NCBI RefSeq assembly: GCF_003837865.1
Contig: NZ_RQIS01000013.1
Coordinates: 415-64,414, forward strand
Direction of reading: 5' to 3'
Source: Paraburkholderia dinghuensis
GTDB taxonomy: Bacteria > Pseudomonadota > Gammaproteobacteria > Burkholderiales > Burkholderiaceae
DNA length: 64,000 nt
Shown: in pieces, positions 25,039 through 35,234 of the stretch
Layout: every line of letters begins with the position of its first letter
Numbering within the stretch: the stretch's first letter is position 1
Program-made: the position numbers and the translations under genes
Notes under the pieces: generated by a model
Seen by the model: the letters and a program-made list of their open reading frames with translations, nothing else
What the model was told of the DNA's origin: nothing
Databases searched by the model: none

Positions 25039-25629
25039 TCATCGCGACAGGCTCTGCAGGATCGCCGCTGCAACATCCCGGCTCACCGAACCCAACGCAC
25101 GATCGTGAGCGGCAACCAGCGCGTCGTAAGCCTGCCCCTTCACAGGCTGGTGCGCGAGCGTGCGTCCAGTAATCGGCGTCGCCTTGCCTGGAGGCCAGAT
25201 TGTCCATAGTGCTTCGATCGTTGCCCAATCCCCCAGCACCGAATCGAATTGCATGATGTCGACGCGCACTCGCCACGTTGGCAAGCCGCTCGAATCCGCC
25301 CCATACACGCTTACGTGCTCGGAACCAAGCAGCACCGCGAGATCTCCGGCGATCGTTCGCTGGATATTGCCCTTCAGCGGTTCCGCCCAGCGCTGAAACT
25401 CCTCAGGCCACACCTGGTTGTCGGCAACGCTGACGACGATCTGCGGTCGGTCAACCAGCGCGGGAATCGTGACCGGGTGGACGACAACATATACCGGGAC
25501 CGCAGTGCCCATGGTGGTGAGTGTTGAGTCCGGCTTCAACTGATAGAAGCTGGACGCCGGCGAACCGGTGCAGCCGCCAAGCGAAACGGCGAACAAGGCA
25601 ACAACGCCCGATATCAGCGCGCGTGTCAC
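25039..25629 (-). CDS. pqiC: PqiC-like outer-membrane lipoprotein
   Basis: A 196-residue lipoprotein of the ABC-type transport auxiliary (PqiC/YmbA) family. The signal peptide ends in a lipobox at SLGGCTGSP, with Cys at about residue 20. The mature part shows SSFYQLKPDS, PVTIPALVDRPQIVVSVADNQV and WAEPLKGNIQRTIAGDLAVLLG, which are standard for this family. PqiC forms a ring in the outer membrane that docks the PqiB tunnel and takes part in lipid transport between membranes. Its start overlaps the pqiB stop by 4 bp (ATGA). Confidence 0.85.
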   Translation of the reverse strand: MTRALISGVVALFAVSLGGCTGSPASSFYQLKPDSTLTTMGTAVPVYVVVHPVTIPALVDRPQIVVSVADNQVWPEEFQRWAEPLKGNIQRTIAGDLAVLLGSEHVSVYGADSSGLPTWRVRVDIMQFDSVLGDWATIEALWTIWPPGKATPITGRTLAHQPVKGQAYDALVAAHDRALGSVSRDVAAAILQSLSR

Positions 25630-27248
25630 GGGTGGTTCTCCTGCGCCTTGCCGCGAATCAACGCCTCCGGATGTCGCTCAAGATAATCGGCCAGCGTGCG
25701 GAAGGCCGTAGCCGTGCGTGAAAGCTGCTGAATCATGTCGGTCGCGTTTTCCTGCAGGGCGGAGTCCGGCTGCAACGCGTTGTTGGCCGAGTCTAGTGCA
25801 GCGTGCGCGGCGGCGAGCGTGCCCTGCGCCTGCGGCACGATCATGGTGTCGAGATCGTTGAGTAGCGTCTTCGCGTTCGCCAGCGTCTCTCGCGTGTTCT
25901 TGCCAATCGCCTCGAACGGAATCGTGTTGAGCTTTGCCACGAGTTGCGTGACGTTTTCCTGCAACCGTTGCAGGTTACCGGGGATCGTCGGAAGTTCTGG
26001 AGGCGATGACGCCCAATTGACGGTGGCTTTTGGCGCGTCAGGAAAGAAGTCGGCGGCCAGGTACAGTTGCCCTGTCAGCAAATTGCCCGTTCTAAGCTGA
26101 AGACGAAGTCCCTTCGCGACGAGGCGATCCGCCAGCGCGTGAGGATCGTTGGACAGGCGGCCGCCCGCGCTGCTGGCCGCGCCGACCTCATAGCGAGACG
26201 TGAACAACTCCGGATACAGGTCTAGTTCCACCGGAATGGTGAATTTCTCTGTCCTGGGATCAAAGCGTGTATAGATCGCTGTCACTTCACCCACCACGAT
26301 GCCGCGGAAGTCGACAGGCGCGCCCACGGTCAGTCCCCTGACCGATTCAGTGAAGTCGGCAACGTACTTGACGACGATGTGATAGTGCGCCTTCATCGCA
26401 TCAGCCCGATTCAGGAACAGCGTGAAGGTCGAGTCGCTCGCGGCGACGCCTTCGTCGAGCGCATTCGGCGGCGACTCGAATGCCACGCCGCCGATCATGA
26501 TCGACACGAGCGATTGCGAATCGACCTGAATGCCACTCGACCCGACTGTTACGTCGACACCGCTCGCGTGCCAGAAGCGCGTGTCCGCGAGAACGAACTT
26601 GTCGTACGGCGCGTTGATAAACACCCTGAGCGTCACACCGTGTCCATCAGGATCGAGCTTGTAGCCCGATATCTGTCCGACCTGCAGCCTTCGGAAATAG
26701 ACCGGCGTACCGACGTCAAGTGAGCCCATATTGGTGCTTTTCAGAATGAATTCACGCCCCGGCACATTGTTCGCGATCGCGGGTGGTGTCTCGAGACCGA
26801 CGAAGTCGCGACGCGCGGTTTTCGATTTTCCGACATCCATTTCGACGTAAGAGCCGGACAGGAGCGTACCAATCCCGGACACCGTTCCGCCGGATATGCG
26901 AGGGCGCACGACCCAGAAACGCGTGGTGTCGACGAGCATGTTCGTCGCATTTTTATTGATATCGGCAGTCGCGATGACTCGTTCGTTATCGGGCGTGAGC
27001 GTTACGGTCTTGATGAGCCCTATGTCGACGTTCTTGAATTTGACTTTCGTCTTTCCCGCTTCGAGACCATCAGCGGTCAGGAAACTGATCGTAATCGTCG
27101 GTCCCTTCTCGATGACTGCCTTGACAGCGAGCCATCCGCCAATCAGGACCGCGAGGACAGGTACGAGCCAGACGACCTGAAGACGCCAGCGCGAGCGCGG
27201 CGTTGCCTGTGCGTCGGGGAAATCAGGCTGTTTCTCCGGTCCTGGCAT
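25626..27248 (-). CDS. pqiB: PqiB-like MCE-domain intermembrane transport protein
   Basis: A 540-residue membrane-anchored MCE protein. One N-terminal membrane helix (WRLQVVWLVPVLAVLIGGWLAV) is followed by three MCE/MlaD domains. The first starts ITISFLTADGLEAGKTKVKFKNVDIG, the second has GSLDVGTPVYFRRLQVGQISGY, and the third has ESVRGLTVGAPVDFRGIVVGEV. A long helical C terminus follows. PqiB hexamers form a hollow tube across the periplasm for lipid movement. It overlaps pqiA by 26 bp. Confidence 0.88.
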   Translation of the reverse strand: MPGPEKQPDFPDAQATPRSRWRLQVVWLVPVLAVLIGGWLAVKAVIEKGPTITISFLTADGLEAGKTKVKFKNVDIGLIKTVTLTPDNERVIATADINKNATNMLVDTTRFWVVRPRISGGTVSGIGTLLSGSYVEMDVGKSKTARRDFVGLETPPAIANNVPGREFILKSTNMGSLDVGTPVYFRRLQVGQISGYKLDPDGHGVTLRVFINAPYDKFVLADTRFWHASGVDVTVGSSGIQVDSQSLVSIMIGGVAFESPPNALDEGVAASDSTFTLFLNRADAMKAHYHIVVKYVADFTESVRGLTVGAPVDFRGIVVGEVTAIYTRFDPRTEKFTIPVELDLYPELFTSRYEVGAASSAGGRLSNDPHALADRLVAKGLRLQLRTGNLLTGQLYLAADFFPDAPKATVNWASSPPELPTIPGNLQRLQENVTQLVAKLNTIPFEAIGKNTRETLANAKTLLNDLDTMIVPQAQGTLAAAHAALDSANNALQPDSALQENATDMIQQLSRTATAFRTLADYLERHPEALIRGKAQENHP

Positions 27249-28518
27249 GATCTCGCTCCACTTCGTCCCATATCAGGCGGGGATCGAACGCCATCGCTGC
27301 AAACATCGTCAGCACCACCACGGCACCGAATGCGATCGCCGCGTTGCCGGCCTGGATTGTCGCAAGCGCCTGGAACTGCACTAGCGCGACTAGCATCGTG
27401 ATCACGTAGATGTCGAGCATCGACCAGCGCCCCACAAACTCGACCATCCGATAGATCCGTGTGCGCTCGACGGGGTACCAGCGCGAGTGCATCTGGGTGG
27501 AGATCGTCAGGTATCCGAGCGCGAGGATCTTGAGCATCGGCACAGCGATGCTCGCGACGAACACGACGACCGCAAGCGGCCACGATCCCGATGTCCACAG
27601 GTACACGACGCCTGAGAGGATCGTGTCGTCCTCGGTCCCGAAGAGCGAGTTCGTGTACATCACGGGCAGCATGTTCGCCGGGATGTACATCACCATCGCA
27701 GCAATCAGGAAGGCCCACGTGCGAGACAGGCTTGCGGGCTTGCGCACATGCATTGCCGCACCACAGCGCGGACAAGCGAACGTGTCGGTGTGGGCATGCG
27801 CCCGCACGCTTGCGAGCAGTCCGCAATCGTGGCACTGCGCGAGTCCACCTTGTGCTGCGGTAAGCGAACCTTGCAGCGACGCCTCGTCCAGGTCCGGCTC
27901 TGCGTCTATGTGCTCAACGGCGGCGACGCGCGACCACAAGCTGCGTGGATCGAAGGCGGTGCCCGCCGCCGCCAGTACGAACATCAGCGCAGCGAATGAC
28001 CACAGTGCGGGGCCTACAACTACGCCTGCGATCGCGGACAACTTCACGAGCGCAACGAGCAAGCCGAGGATCAGGACCTCGGTCATCCCCCAGGGCTGGC
28101 AAAAACGGCATAGCCGGAAGATGGCCGGACCGCCCCACGGCGCACGGTCGCATTTCAGCGGAATCAGTAGCCACAGCATGGTTGCGGTCTGCAAGACCGG
28201 CATCAGGACAGTGGTCAAAAACACGAGGCCCGCGATTGGCCATTTCCCGTCCAGATACAGCACGCTCACGGCGCCCAGCAGCGTCGTTTCGACGACAGTC
28301 CCGCTGACCGACAGGCCAACGATCGGATAGAGATTGGACACCGCGAAGAGTACAACAGCGGCGAGAGAAAACGCGAGCGCCCGGTCGAGGCTGTTGGGGA
28401 GTTCGCGGTAAAGCTGCGCACCGCAGCGCCGGCATCGCAAAGCTCCGCCCACCGGCACGGTTACCTCGCGCTGCAGGAGATCGCATTCGTGACAGGCGAT
28501 GAGTTTCCTGTGAGTCAT
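27223..28518 (-). CDS. pqiA: PqiA-like inner-membrane protein
   Basis: A 431-residue integral membrane protein built from two PqiA repeats. Each repeat starts with a zinc-ribbon-like pair of Cys motifs: CHECDLLQREV ... CRRCGAQLY near the N terminus, and CHDCGLLASV ... CPRCGAAM near residue 220. Four membrane segments follow in each, with a conserved NLYPI/NMLPVMY element. PqiA is thought to feed lipids into the PqiB tube. It is the first gene of pqiABC, an envelope-stress-linked operon in other bacteria. Confidence 0.9.
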   Translation of the reverse strand: MTHRKLIACHECDLLQREVTVPVGGALRCRRCGAQLYRELPNSLDRALAFSLAAVVLFAVSNLYPIVGLSVSGTVVETTLLGAVSVLYLDGKWPIAGLVFLTTVLMPVLQTATMLWLLIPLKCDRAPWGGPAIFRLCRFCQPWGMTEVLILGLLVALVKLSAIAGVVVGPALWSFAALMFVLAAAGTAFDPRSLWSRVAAVEHIDAEPDLDEASLQGSLTAAQGGLAQCHDCGLLASVRAHAHTDTFACPRCGAAMHVRKPASLSRTWAFLIAAMVMYIPANMLPVMYTNSLFGTEDDTILSGVVYLWTSGSWPLAVVVFVASIAVPMLKILALGYLTISTQMHSRWYPVERTRIYRMVEFVGRWSMLDIYVITMLVALVQFQALATIQAGNAAIAFGAVVVLTMFAAMAFDPRLIWDEVERDHARTGETA

Positions 28519-29173
28519 TGCGACACCTGTACAACAATGAATTCGCTCGACTTCTTCCGGGCGTGGATGCAGTGGGACTGCCCCGACTGTCGCGGTTGTG
28601 GCAACGCGACGGGCACACGATTCTGCACGTCCACCTGCGTGAGTTCCCGATTCGCGCCAGGCTCGAAGAAAACATTGAGCGCCAGGTTACCAGTCGATGA
28701 ACTCAACGAATACATACATGTCGTGTTGTATGCGCCGTTCACCGGCTCCTCAACGTTCAGACATTCGACGGACCGGGCGCGCTGCGCATCGTCATTCAAG
28801 ACGATCAACGTTGGTTACCATCTCTCTGATCGCCGAAGTGAACACAGCACTTCACGTCCTGGTGACGGTCTCATTCAGGCCCTATACGTGAGCCACGTGC
28901 CACGCTCGATCAGACATTGCGGGCACGAAAGATCAGCGCGACGGCATCACCGAAAGCAGCACCCTTACCCTGAATGACTGGAAAGACGTGAACAACGCCG
29001 GTCGAACGGTCGCGACAACCTCTTCGCCCGCCTGACCGTCATGGACTGATACGAGAGATCTTCGTTCCTCGTAGTGCTGTTCCGGCCATCAAGCCCTGCT
29101 GGTTGAAAATCATTGCATGCGCACCGTCGAGGATCAAGACGACATCGGCGATCGAAGTGCGGCCGTCAGGCCG
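28519..29173. other. Intergenic stretch upstream of pqiA, one doubtful short frame
   Basis: About 650 bp without a firm gene. A 97-codon minus-strand frame at 28515-28808 (NGAYNTTCMYSLSSSTGNLALNVFF...) ends right at pqiA and could be the tail of a degraded exported protein, but it has no clear start or family. The pqi promoter should lie near here. Confidence 0.35.
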
Positions 29174-29800
29174 CTACGGGGAGGCAGTCACCGTCGTCTC
29201 GGATTCGTACACGAGCCGCACGTGGCTATAGCGCTTTAGCGACTGCATCACCTCGACGAGATCCGGGCGATTCACCCGAATAGAATGGGCGGTACCTGAT
29301 TTGTCCTCGAAGGTCAGGAGCTTTAGCTTGCTGTTGATGCCGGTGACTACCACAACGCCGCTGAAGGTTCGGAGTGCCTGAAAGCTCTCCTGATTGGCGC
29401 CACGCGAATGCTGGGTCACCTTCGCCGTGCGATCCAGGCGTGTGAGAGCCGCGCCCTTATCGGGTTTCAATTCGGTGACGTACGGCTCCAGGTAGCTTGC
29501 CGTGAGCTTGTCGCCGACTTTGACTGAGTTGAGCAAGTCGGGAAAATCTTGCGCACTGTAGCTCAGATCTTCACGGCCTGGCACGGTCACAACGATGAGT
29601 GCGTTCTTCTGGTCGATCAGGCTGACGATGCCGCTTTCGGTGTCGACCGATGCGCCGCGTGGCTCGGCTTGTGCAGGCGCCGAGGCCGCCGTGTCGTCCG
29701 CGCGGCACTCGGGCATCCAGCTGGTGGACAAGCCGATGATGACGACGAAGAGTGCGCTGCGACGCGCAACGGAAATGCATGCGTTCAATCGAAAGAGCAT
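29174..29800 (-). CDS. Exported hypothetical protein
   Basis: A 208-residue protein using the ATG at 29800 (MLFRLNACISVARRSALFVVIIGLS). A signal peptide precedes ADDTAASAPAQAEP, so the mature protein is periplasmic or loosely attached. The mature part appears to contain two beta-rich segments: TESGIVSLIDQKNALIVVTVPG ... GDKLTASYLEPYV, and FSGVVVVTGINSKLKLLTFEDKSGTAHSIRVNRPDLVEV, which look like a duplicated small beta-barrel. The family is not recognised. It lies between the pqi operon and the EAL gene without obvious functional link. Confidence 0.6.
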   Translation of the reverse strand: MLFRLNACISVARRSALFVVIIGLSTSWMPECRADDTAASAPAQAEPRGASVDTESGIVSLIDQKNALIVVTVPGREDLSYSAQDFPDLLNSVKVGDKLTASYLEPYVTELKPDKGAALTRLDRTAKVTQHSRGANQESFQALRTFSGVVVVTGINSKLKLLTFEDKSGTAHSIRVNRPDLVEVMQSLKRYSHVRLVYESETTVTASP

Positions 29801-30307
29801 GGAAGGCCCCTCGGTGCAATCAGGCGTCACGCTCGCTGCGCCCGTCCGGAACCGGAGCGAGTTTTTTCGCAGCCTAGCACCACAAGGGGCGCATAGCATC
29901 GGACCTTGGTCTTATATGGCCGCGATTGCGGGCGGAGCCAACTGCCTTTTCGTGAGTGGCCATACCAGGCGGCCGCTCGACTCTGCGGATTCAACCGGTC
30001 GATGCAAGCAGGATGGCGCGACCGGCTGAATCCACAGTCGACAGCGGCCGACCTCATCGGACAGTAGTCGGCCATGAACGGTCCGCGACCGCCGGTCCGG
30101 CGCGAACGACGGGCTTTCGGCTTCACACCGTTTCCGGCCTCTCGAAGCCCAGGGTGTCAGCTCTTCATTCAGCCTGGTATCGCGTTGAAAACAGAGCACG
30201 GGGGGCTATTCTATAGTCGCATATCCGGGTGCGGGCATCCAAGGCGTGCCGCTCGCGCGCGCTCAAACACTCGTTCGTTCCCAAACTTTCCACGCCTGGG
30301 GTACGAA
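29801..30307. other. Intergenic stretch, no supported gene
   Basis: Between divergent genes. Both strands have only short overlapping frames. It should contain the promoters of the exported protein and of the EAL gene. Confidence 0.4.
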
Positions 30308-31900
30308 ATGATTAAGCGCTACACGCTGATTTCGGTTTCGATAGCCCTTGGGTGTCTCGCGACTATCGGCCCGGTGCTCACCAGTCTCTATGTCGCCAAC
30401 AGGGAGGTTGAAACACGAGACCGGCAGGAAATTCGGGATTTCGCCAGCAAGGCGATGATGCGTACGGAGCTTGTTACGTTCCAGTCCTTTGCCGCCCTTT
30501 CCGATCTGGACCTGGAACCGGGCGCACCTTGCTCACCGTCGAGTCTCGAGCAGGCCGCACGCGTCATATACAACTACCGGTACGTCCAGGATGCGGGTGC
30601 ATACGCAGATGGGCGATATCTTTGTTCCCCGCTTCTTGGTGACGTGCGCACACAGGACCTCACGCTGCCGCCGCCCGATTACCGCAGCAACGACGGGTTT
30701 CTCGTCTGGTTCCGTCAGAAGAGTCCGCTAAGCGACGTACGCAAGGACCTGATGGTCGGCCGCAACGGTCACTATGTTTCCATCGATCCGGAATCCTACG
30801 TCGACCTGATTGACCCATCCCGACGTCCTATCGCGACGATCCAGACGACAACGGGAACAGTCATGGCCGTCTCGGCCGGCACAGACCCGGACGAGATGCT
30901 CAACGCCTGGAAGCACGGCGGCAACGTGAAAAGCAAGGAATGGAACTATGCGGTTGCCCTGTCTTCGACGCGGCCGCTCGCCGTAGTGGTGAAATCCCCT
31001 CGCAGCAGCATCGTGGGTGACTGGCCAAAGCTGCTTGCTGCGTGGCTTACGATCGGTGTCGTCTCGGGCGCCGCGCTTGGCTGGCTGGCGTACAAGCGGA
31101 TCACCCGGCAACTCTCGTTTACTTCAACGCTCGAATGGGCCATATCGCGACGCAAGATTGACGTGGTCTATCAACCCATCGTTCGACTCGCTGACAACGA
31201 ATGTGTGGGCGTGGAAGCGCTGGTCCGCTGGAAACTGCAAGGGCGCGCTATCTCACCCGAAGTGTTTGTGCGGGTCGCCGAGGAAAATCACCTCATTCAG
31301 CCTTTAACCGATCTCGTGCTCGAGAAGACCTTCGCACAGCTCGGGGAACTGCTGTCTGCGAATCCCTCTTTTTATGTCTCGATCAACGTGAGCAGCGAGG
31401 ATCTTTGCACCTTCCGCTTCCTGAATCTGCTCGCGTCGTCGCTCAAGGGAACCAGCATTGCGGCCAGGCAGATCCGAATTGAGGCGACCGAGCGCAGCTT
31501 CATGAACACGGATGCGACGCGCGGTGTTATTGCCGCGTTCAGGGCAGCAGGTCATCCGATCTATATCGACGATTTCGGAACAGGCTACTCAAGCCTGGCC
31601 TATTTGCAGACGTTTGAGATTGACGTTCTGAAAATCGACAAGTCGTTCGTCGACACGATCGCGCAGGAAACCGCATCAAGTGTCGTCGCGCCCCACATCA
31701 TCGCGATGGCGCACGAACTGCACCTGGAAATCGTCGCCGAGGGCGTGGAGTCGGGGTTTCAGGCAACGTGGCTACGCGAGAAAGGCGTGCAGTATGCGCA
31801 GGGTTGGTACTACGCGAAGGCAATGTCTGCGCGTGATCTTGCCACATGGCTTGGCAAGCAACGCCAACCGCGCCACGCGGACAGTCTGCCGTCAATCTAG
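30308..31900 (+). CDS. CSS-motif EAL-domain c-di-GMP phosphodiesterase
   Basis: A 530-residue inner-membrane enzyme that hydrolyses cyclic di-GMP. The N-terminal membrane helix (residues 6-30) is followed by a periplasmic CSS-type sensor with two C-S-P motifs at 75-77 and 106-108, which in this family control activity through disulfide formation. A second helix at about 241-262 leads to the EAL domain. E-A-L is at 303-305, the metal-site Glu is in IEATER at 392, and DDFGTGYSS is at 421-429, so catalytic residues look complete. The ATG at 30308 gives the correct family start; the longer open frame upstream is spurious. Low c-di-GMP favours motility over biofilm. Confidence 0.88.
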   Translation: MIKRYTLISVSIALGCLATIGPVLTSLYVANREVETRDRQEIRDFASKAMMRTELVTFQSFAALSDLDLEPGAPCSPSSLEQAARVIYNYRYVQDAGAYADGRYLCSPLLGDVRTQDLTLPPPDYRSNDGFLVWFRQKSPLSDVRKDLMVGRNGHYVSIDPESYVDLIDPSRRPIATIQTTTGTVMAVSAGTDPDEMLNAWKHGGNVKSKEWNYAVALSSTRPLAVVVKSPRSSIVGDWPKLLAAWLTIGVVSGAALGWLAYKRITRQLSFTSTLEWAISRRKIDVVYQPIVRLADNECVGVEALVRWKLQGRAISPEVFVRVAEENHLIQPLTDLVLEKTFAQLGELLSANPSFYVSINVSSEDLCTFRFLNLLASSLKGTSIAARQIRIEATERSFMNTDATRGVIAAFRAAGHPIYIDDFGTGYSSLAYLQTFEIDVLKIDKSFVDTIAQETASSVVAPHIIAMAHELHLEIVAEGVESGFQATWLREKGVQYAQGWYYAKAMSARDLATWLGKQRQPRHADSLPSI

Positions 31901-32142
31901 CATTCAGCTGCGAGGATCGCTGCCTCCCCTTCAAGAAGACGACGCGACGTGTTCACACGGTTATCGGAACGGCTGCTATGCGTTTGACTCTGTTGAATAG
32001 CCTCGTCGCGTCGGTATCGATAGCGGATCAACTGAGCCTGCAGAGCAAATGGTGCGTCGGATGTCCGCGAAACGTTTATGGATCGCTCCAGGTGGCCGCA
32101 CCGCACGCGCTGATCTGAACGTACCACGTCGCCCCTGCGCCC

Positions 32143-32895
32143 TCACGCCTGCGCCAGCGCAACCGCGTCCGCACCAGCGGGTATACGCATCGGTGTGGAA
32201 GGATCAGTGACCGCGCTCCACACGGCCGCCGCAACGTCGATGGCATTGGTGACCGGGGTGGTCGTATTGCGTACTGCAGCGAACACGCTTTGCGTAAAGT
32301 CCGCGTATGCTTCGGGGACGCCGTCGCCCATTAACCGGCGGGCGTTGTCGCCGAAGCTCGTGCCTGGCGCACGTCCTGGGAGCACGAGGCGCACGCGCAC
32401 ATTGAAGGGCGCCAGTTCCAGTGCGAGCGATTCGGTGAAGGCGTTCACTGCCGCTTTGCTACCCGTATAGACAGACAGCAGCGGCAGCGGCTTCATCGTC
32501 ACGGTCGATGTCACATTCACAATTACACCGGCGCGCCTTTGCCGGAATTGAGGCAATACCGCCTGTGTCACCGCGATGGTGCCGAGCGTGTTGATTTCGA
32601 ATACTTCGCGGGCGTTTGCGAGGTCGACGCCCTCCAACGGCGAGAGCAATCCGACGCCGGCGTTGTTGACCAATGCGTCGATCGGACCGGCGTCCTGAAT
32701 ACAGCGACGAATGCTCCCGGCATCGGTGACGTCGAGCGGCAGAACGCGGAGTCGGTCCGAAATCGGCAACAGGTCCTCGCGTGGCGCGCGCATTGTCGCG
32801 ATGACACGCCACCCTTTGTCGAGGAAATGCCGCGCCGTTTCAAGGCCGAAACCGGACGAGCAGCCGGTAATGAGGACGGTGGAGAGGGTAGACAT
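32143..32895 (-). CDS. Short-chain dehydrogenase/reductase (SDR)
   Basis: A 250-residue classical SDR, an NAD(P)-dependent oxidoreductase. The nucleotide-binding TGCSSGFGLETAR motif is near residue 10, NNAG is at about 84-87, and the catalytic YTGSK (Y-x-x-x-K) is at about 150. A C-terminal substrate loop with LPGRAPGTSFGDNARR follows. It is divergent from an AraC-type regulator with 98 bp between them, a common pairing in which the regulator controls the SDR. The substrate is unknown. The ATG at 32895 (MSTLSTVLITG) fits the family better than one four codons earlier. Confidence 0.85.
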   Translation of the reverse strand: MSTLSTVLITGCSSGFGLETARHFLDKGWRVIATMRAPREDLLPISDRLRVLPLDVTDAGSIRRCIQDAGPIDALVNNAGVGLLSPLEGVDLANAREVFEINTLGTIAVTQAVLPQFRQRRAGVIVNVTSTVTMKPLPLLSVYTGSKAAVNAFTESLALELAPFNVRVRLVLPGRAPGTSFGDNARRLMGDGVPEAYADFTQSVFAAVRNTTTPVTNAIDVAAAVWSAVTDPSTPMRIPAGADAVALAQA

Positions 32896-32993
32896 TGAAA
32901 GATCCAATAAGGTGGGCAGTGCTTCTACGATAGGCCTGCTGAACTGGATCAGCTATAGTTACAAGTCCATTCTTTTGTTGAGATAGTCCAGAG

Positions 32994-34007
32994 ATGGTCG
33001 ACCCACTCGGGGAAGTCGTCTTGCTGCTGCAGCCTCAAGCCCCTTTCTCCAAGCTCGTCCTCGCATCGACCCCTTGGGCCGTACGCCGCGCCGAGACGGG
33101 CCGGCCGTTCTATTTCGTGGTGCTAGAGGGGGCTTGCCATTTGACGGTGGACGGTGCGTCGGATAGCGAGGCGATAACGCTGCGCGAAGGCGACTTCGTC
33201 CTCATTCCCGCCGCGCGTGGATTCGCGGCGTCGAGCCTCGATCGGCAGCCACCGCGCGAAGGCGAGGCCGTCACCACACCGATCACGCCGATCCCGGGCG
33301 GGGCGCGCGTCGGTGATCCTGATGCCCCTGTTGAGCTTCGCATGCTCGTCGGCAACTGTGAGTTCGGCTCGCCGGACTCGGCAATGCTGCTGTCACTTCT
33401 GCCTCAATGGGTGCTCGTTCGCCGACAACGCAGCCTGTCGACGCTCGTTGACCTCTTGCGTGACGAGTCTCGCGCCGATCGGCCTGCAAAAGATATTGTG
33501 GTGGCCCGTTTGCTGGAAGTATTGCTGATTGAGGCCTTCCGATCGGCAGCCGATACTGCGGCGTCACCGGGCCTGGTGCGTGGACTGTCCGATCCAAAGC
33601 TGGCGATGGCGCTGCGGCGCATGCATGAGCAACCTTCGGCACAGTTGACCATTCAGCAGCTGGCACGCGATGCGGCGATGTCGCGTTCTGCTTTTTTTGA
33701 CCGCTTCCGCCGGGATGTTGGCGTCGCCCCGATGACATACCTGCTGACATGGCGGATGTCTCTGGCCAAAAAACTGCTGCGCAACGGGCGACTAACGATT
33801 GCCGAAATCGCCGAGCGTGTGGGCTACGGTTCGGTTAGCGCCTTCGGCGTCGCTTTTACACGGCAGGTCGGAATGCCACCGGGGCTCTATTCTCAAACGC
33901 CATCGACGACGAACCCGTTTAACGACCTTTCGGAACCTTTCGATAACGACAATCCGGACAGCCAGGCCCGGGCCATTCAACGGAAGCAGGTCGGTCAGGA
34001 AACCTAA
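32994..34007 (+). CDS. AraC-family regulator with N-terminal cupin
   Basis: A 337-residue regulator. Residues 1-190 form an AraC-type cupin effector domain (RPFYFVVLEGACHLTVDG, LREGDFVLIPAARGF), and about 205-300 form the double helix-turn-helix DNA-binding domain (LTIQQLARDAAMSRSAFFDRFRRDVGVAPMTYLLTWRMSLAKKLL, then LTIAEIAERVGYGSVSAFGVAFTRQVGMPPG). A 35-residue polar tail follows. It is transcribed away from the SDR gene and probably regulates it and itself in response to the SDR substrate. Confidence 0.85.
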   Translation: MVDPLGEVVLLLQPQAPFSKLVLASTPWAVRRAETGRPFYFVVLEGACHLTVDGASDSEAITLREGDFVLIPAARGFAASSLDRQPPREGEAVTTPITPIPGGARVGDPDAPVELRMLVGNCEFGSPDSAMLLSLLPQWVLVRRQRSLSTLVDLLRDESRADRPAKDIVVARLLEVLLIEAFRSAADTAASPGLVRGLSDPKLAMALRRMHEQPSAQLTIQQLARDAAMSRSAFFDRFRRDVGVAPMTYLLTWRMSLAKKLLRNGRLTIAEIAERVGYGSVSAFGVAFTRQVGMPPGLYSQTPSTTNPFNDLSEPFDNDNPDSQARAIQRKQVGQET

Positions 34008-34305
34008 ACCGGTCGTTGCACGAAAGCGCCTATCAACAAACAGCGGCAATGGGTCGGCTACGTAAGTTCGAGACCGACGTGCGCCGAGTCCCCCGACTGC
34101 CAATTTCGATTTTCTGGTTCAGCCACTAACTGCCGTTCGTCGTCACGGTCACTAAGGCCGGTTGAGCGGCTGCTTCGTTCAGATTCCGGACGGCGTAACC
34201 GCAGGCATCTCGTCGGCGCGGAATCAAGTGCATCGCAAAGCTGCCAACTTTATTGGGTTCGTTGCGTCGTACTTCATGGTAGGTGCAGACACCTGGAGAG
34301 GGTGC

Positions 34306-34638
34306 TTACCGCCCCATACGCCGGTCATAGCTCTGCGAGATGCGGGAAAGCAGTGTGGGATCGCCCGCGTTGGGTGAGTGAAACTGCACCACGACGCTAC
34401 CGTCGGCCTGCTGGCGGACGGTTGCCGTAACGGTCGCGCCGTTGAGGTTGCCGACGACGGTGCCGCTTGCCGGATCTTGCACGCTGATCGCCAAACCCTC
34501 GTCACTCATAGCGCCCGCCGCGGCACTGAAGGATCGATCGAAGCTGGCCGGTGTCGATACAACGGTTGCGGGCACATAGTATGGGCACCCCGCCAGAGGG
34601 AGCAGGGCGGCCAAGGCAGTGATGATCAGGATTCGCAT
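34306..34638 (-). CDS. Small lipoprotein
   Basis: About 110 residues. A short signal peptide, MRILIITALAALLPLAGC, has the lipobox L-A-G-C, and the next residue is Pro, so outer-membrane sorting is likely. The mature part (VVSTPASFDRSFSAAAGAMSDEGLAISVQDPASGTVVGNLNGATVTATVRQQADGSVVVQF) resembles small envelope lipoproteins that have one beta-rich domain. The ATG at 34638 is preferred over the upstream TTG. No role can be assigned. Confidence 0.65.
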   Translation of the reverse strand: MRILIITALAALLPLAGCPYYVPATVVSTPASFDRSFSAAAGAMSDEGLAISVQDPASGTVVGNLNGATVTATVRQQADGSVVVQFHSPNAGDPTLLSRISQSYDRRMGR

Positions 34639-35234
34639 CAAGGTAACCCCGGCTCAAGGAGGTGGCGTTGCTTATCATACGCGCGGTTGGCTCGCTACGA
34701 GTGTTGCGATCCCGAACCGTTCGCCGCGAACCGCACCAACCTGTCTTGTCCGGCCAGGTCCTGAGGCCAGAAAATTGTTTCCCCAAGGTCGTTGGCACTC
34801 CCATTGCCAGGCGAGCCAGATACAAAAAGACATCTCCACGTTCTTCGCGCGAATCGATTTTCGTATTCACGCGGGCTAGCTACGGCTGCCGGCTCAATGT
34901 CGGGTTCAAGCGGACTTGCTGAACGTTGGCGCTCTCCACGGAGTGCATGGCATTTCAACGTTCGTATCAATCTTTTCGAAATGTTTTCTTACGACATGTT
35001 CCGGCAAAGCACATCAATTTGAGGTTTTCCCAGAGCGGAATGCTTATTGCCATAGGATCGGCGATTTACTAGCCTTTACTTACCGAGTTCTATCTTGCGA
35101 TGCGATGCGGCATGTCGAACCGGCCCGAGACCGCCTTGTCGAACGTTTCAGCGATCTGCGGGAAAGACCTCGGTGCCGGACGTAGCGCAAGGGCGTTGTA
35201 GTGATCCTAATCTATCGAAAGAAAGGGAACCTGT
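34639..35234. other. Intergenic stretch, no supported gene
   Basis: About 600 bp, partly AT-rich near 34960-35080. Reading frames on both strands are short and unlike known proteins. It contains the promoter of the BON-domain gene. Confidence 0.4.

Noticed and set aside
28700..29040. Possible remnant of an outer-membrane efflux protein upstream of pqiA
   Set aside because: A few words such as TLTLNDWKDVNNAG gave that impression, but no continuous frame supports it.
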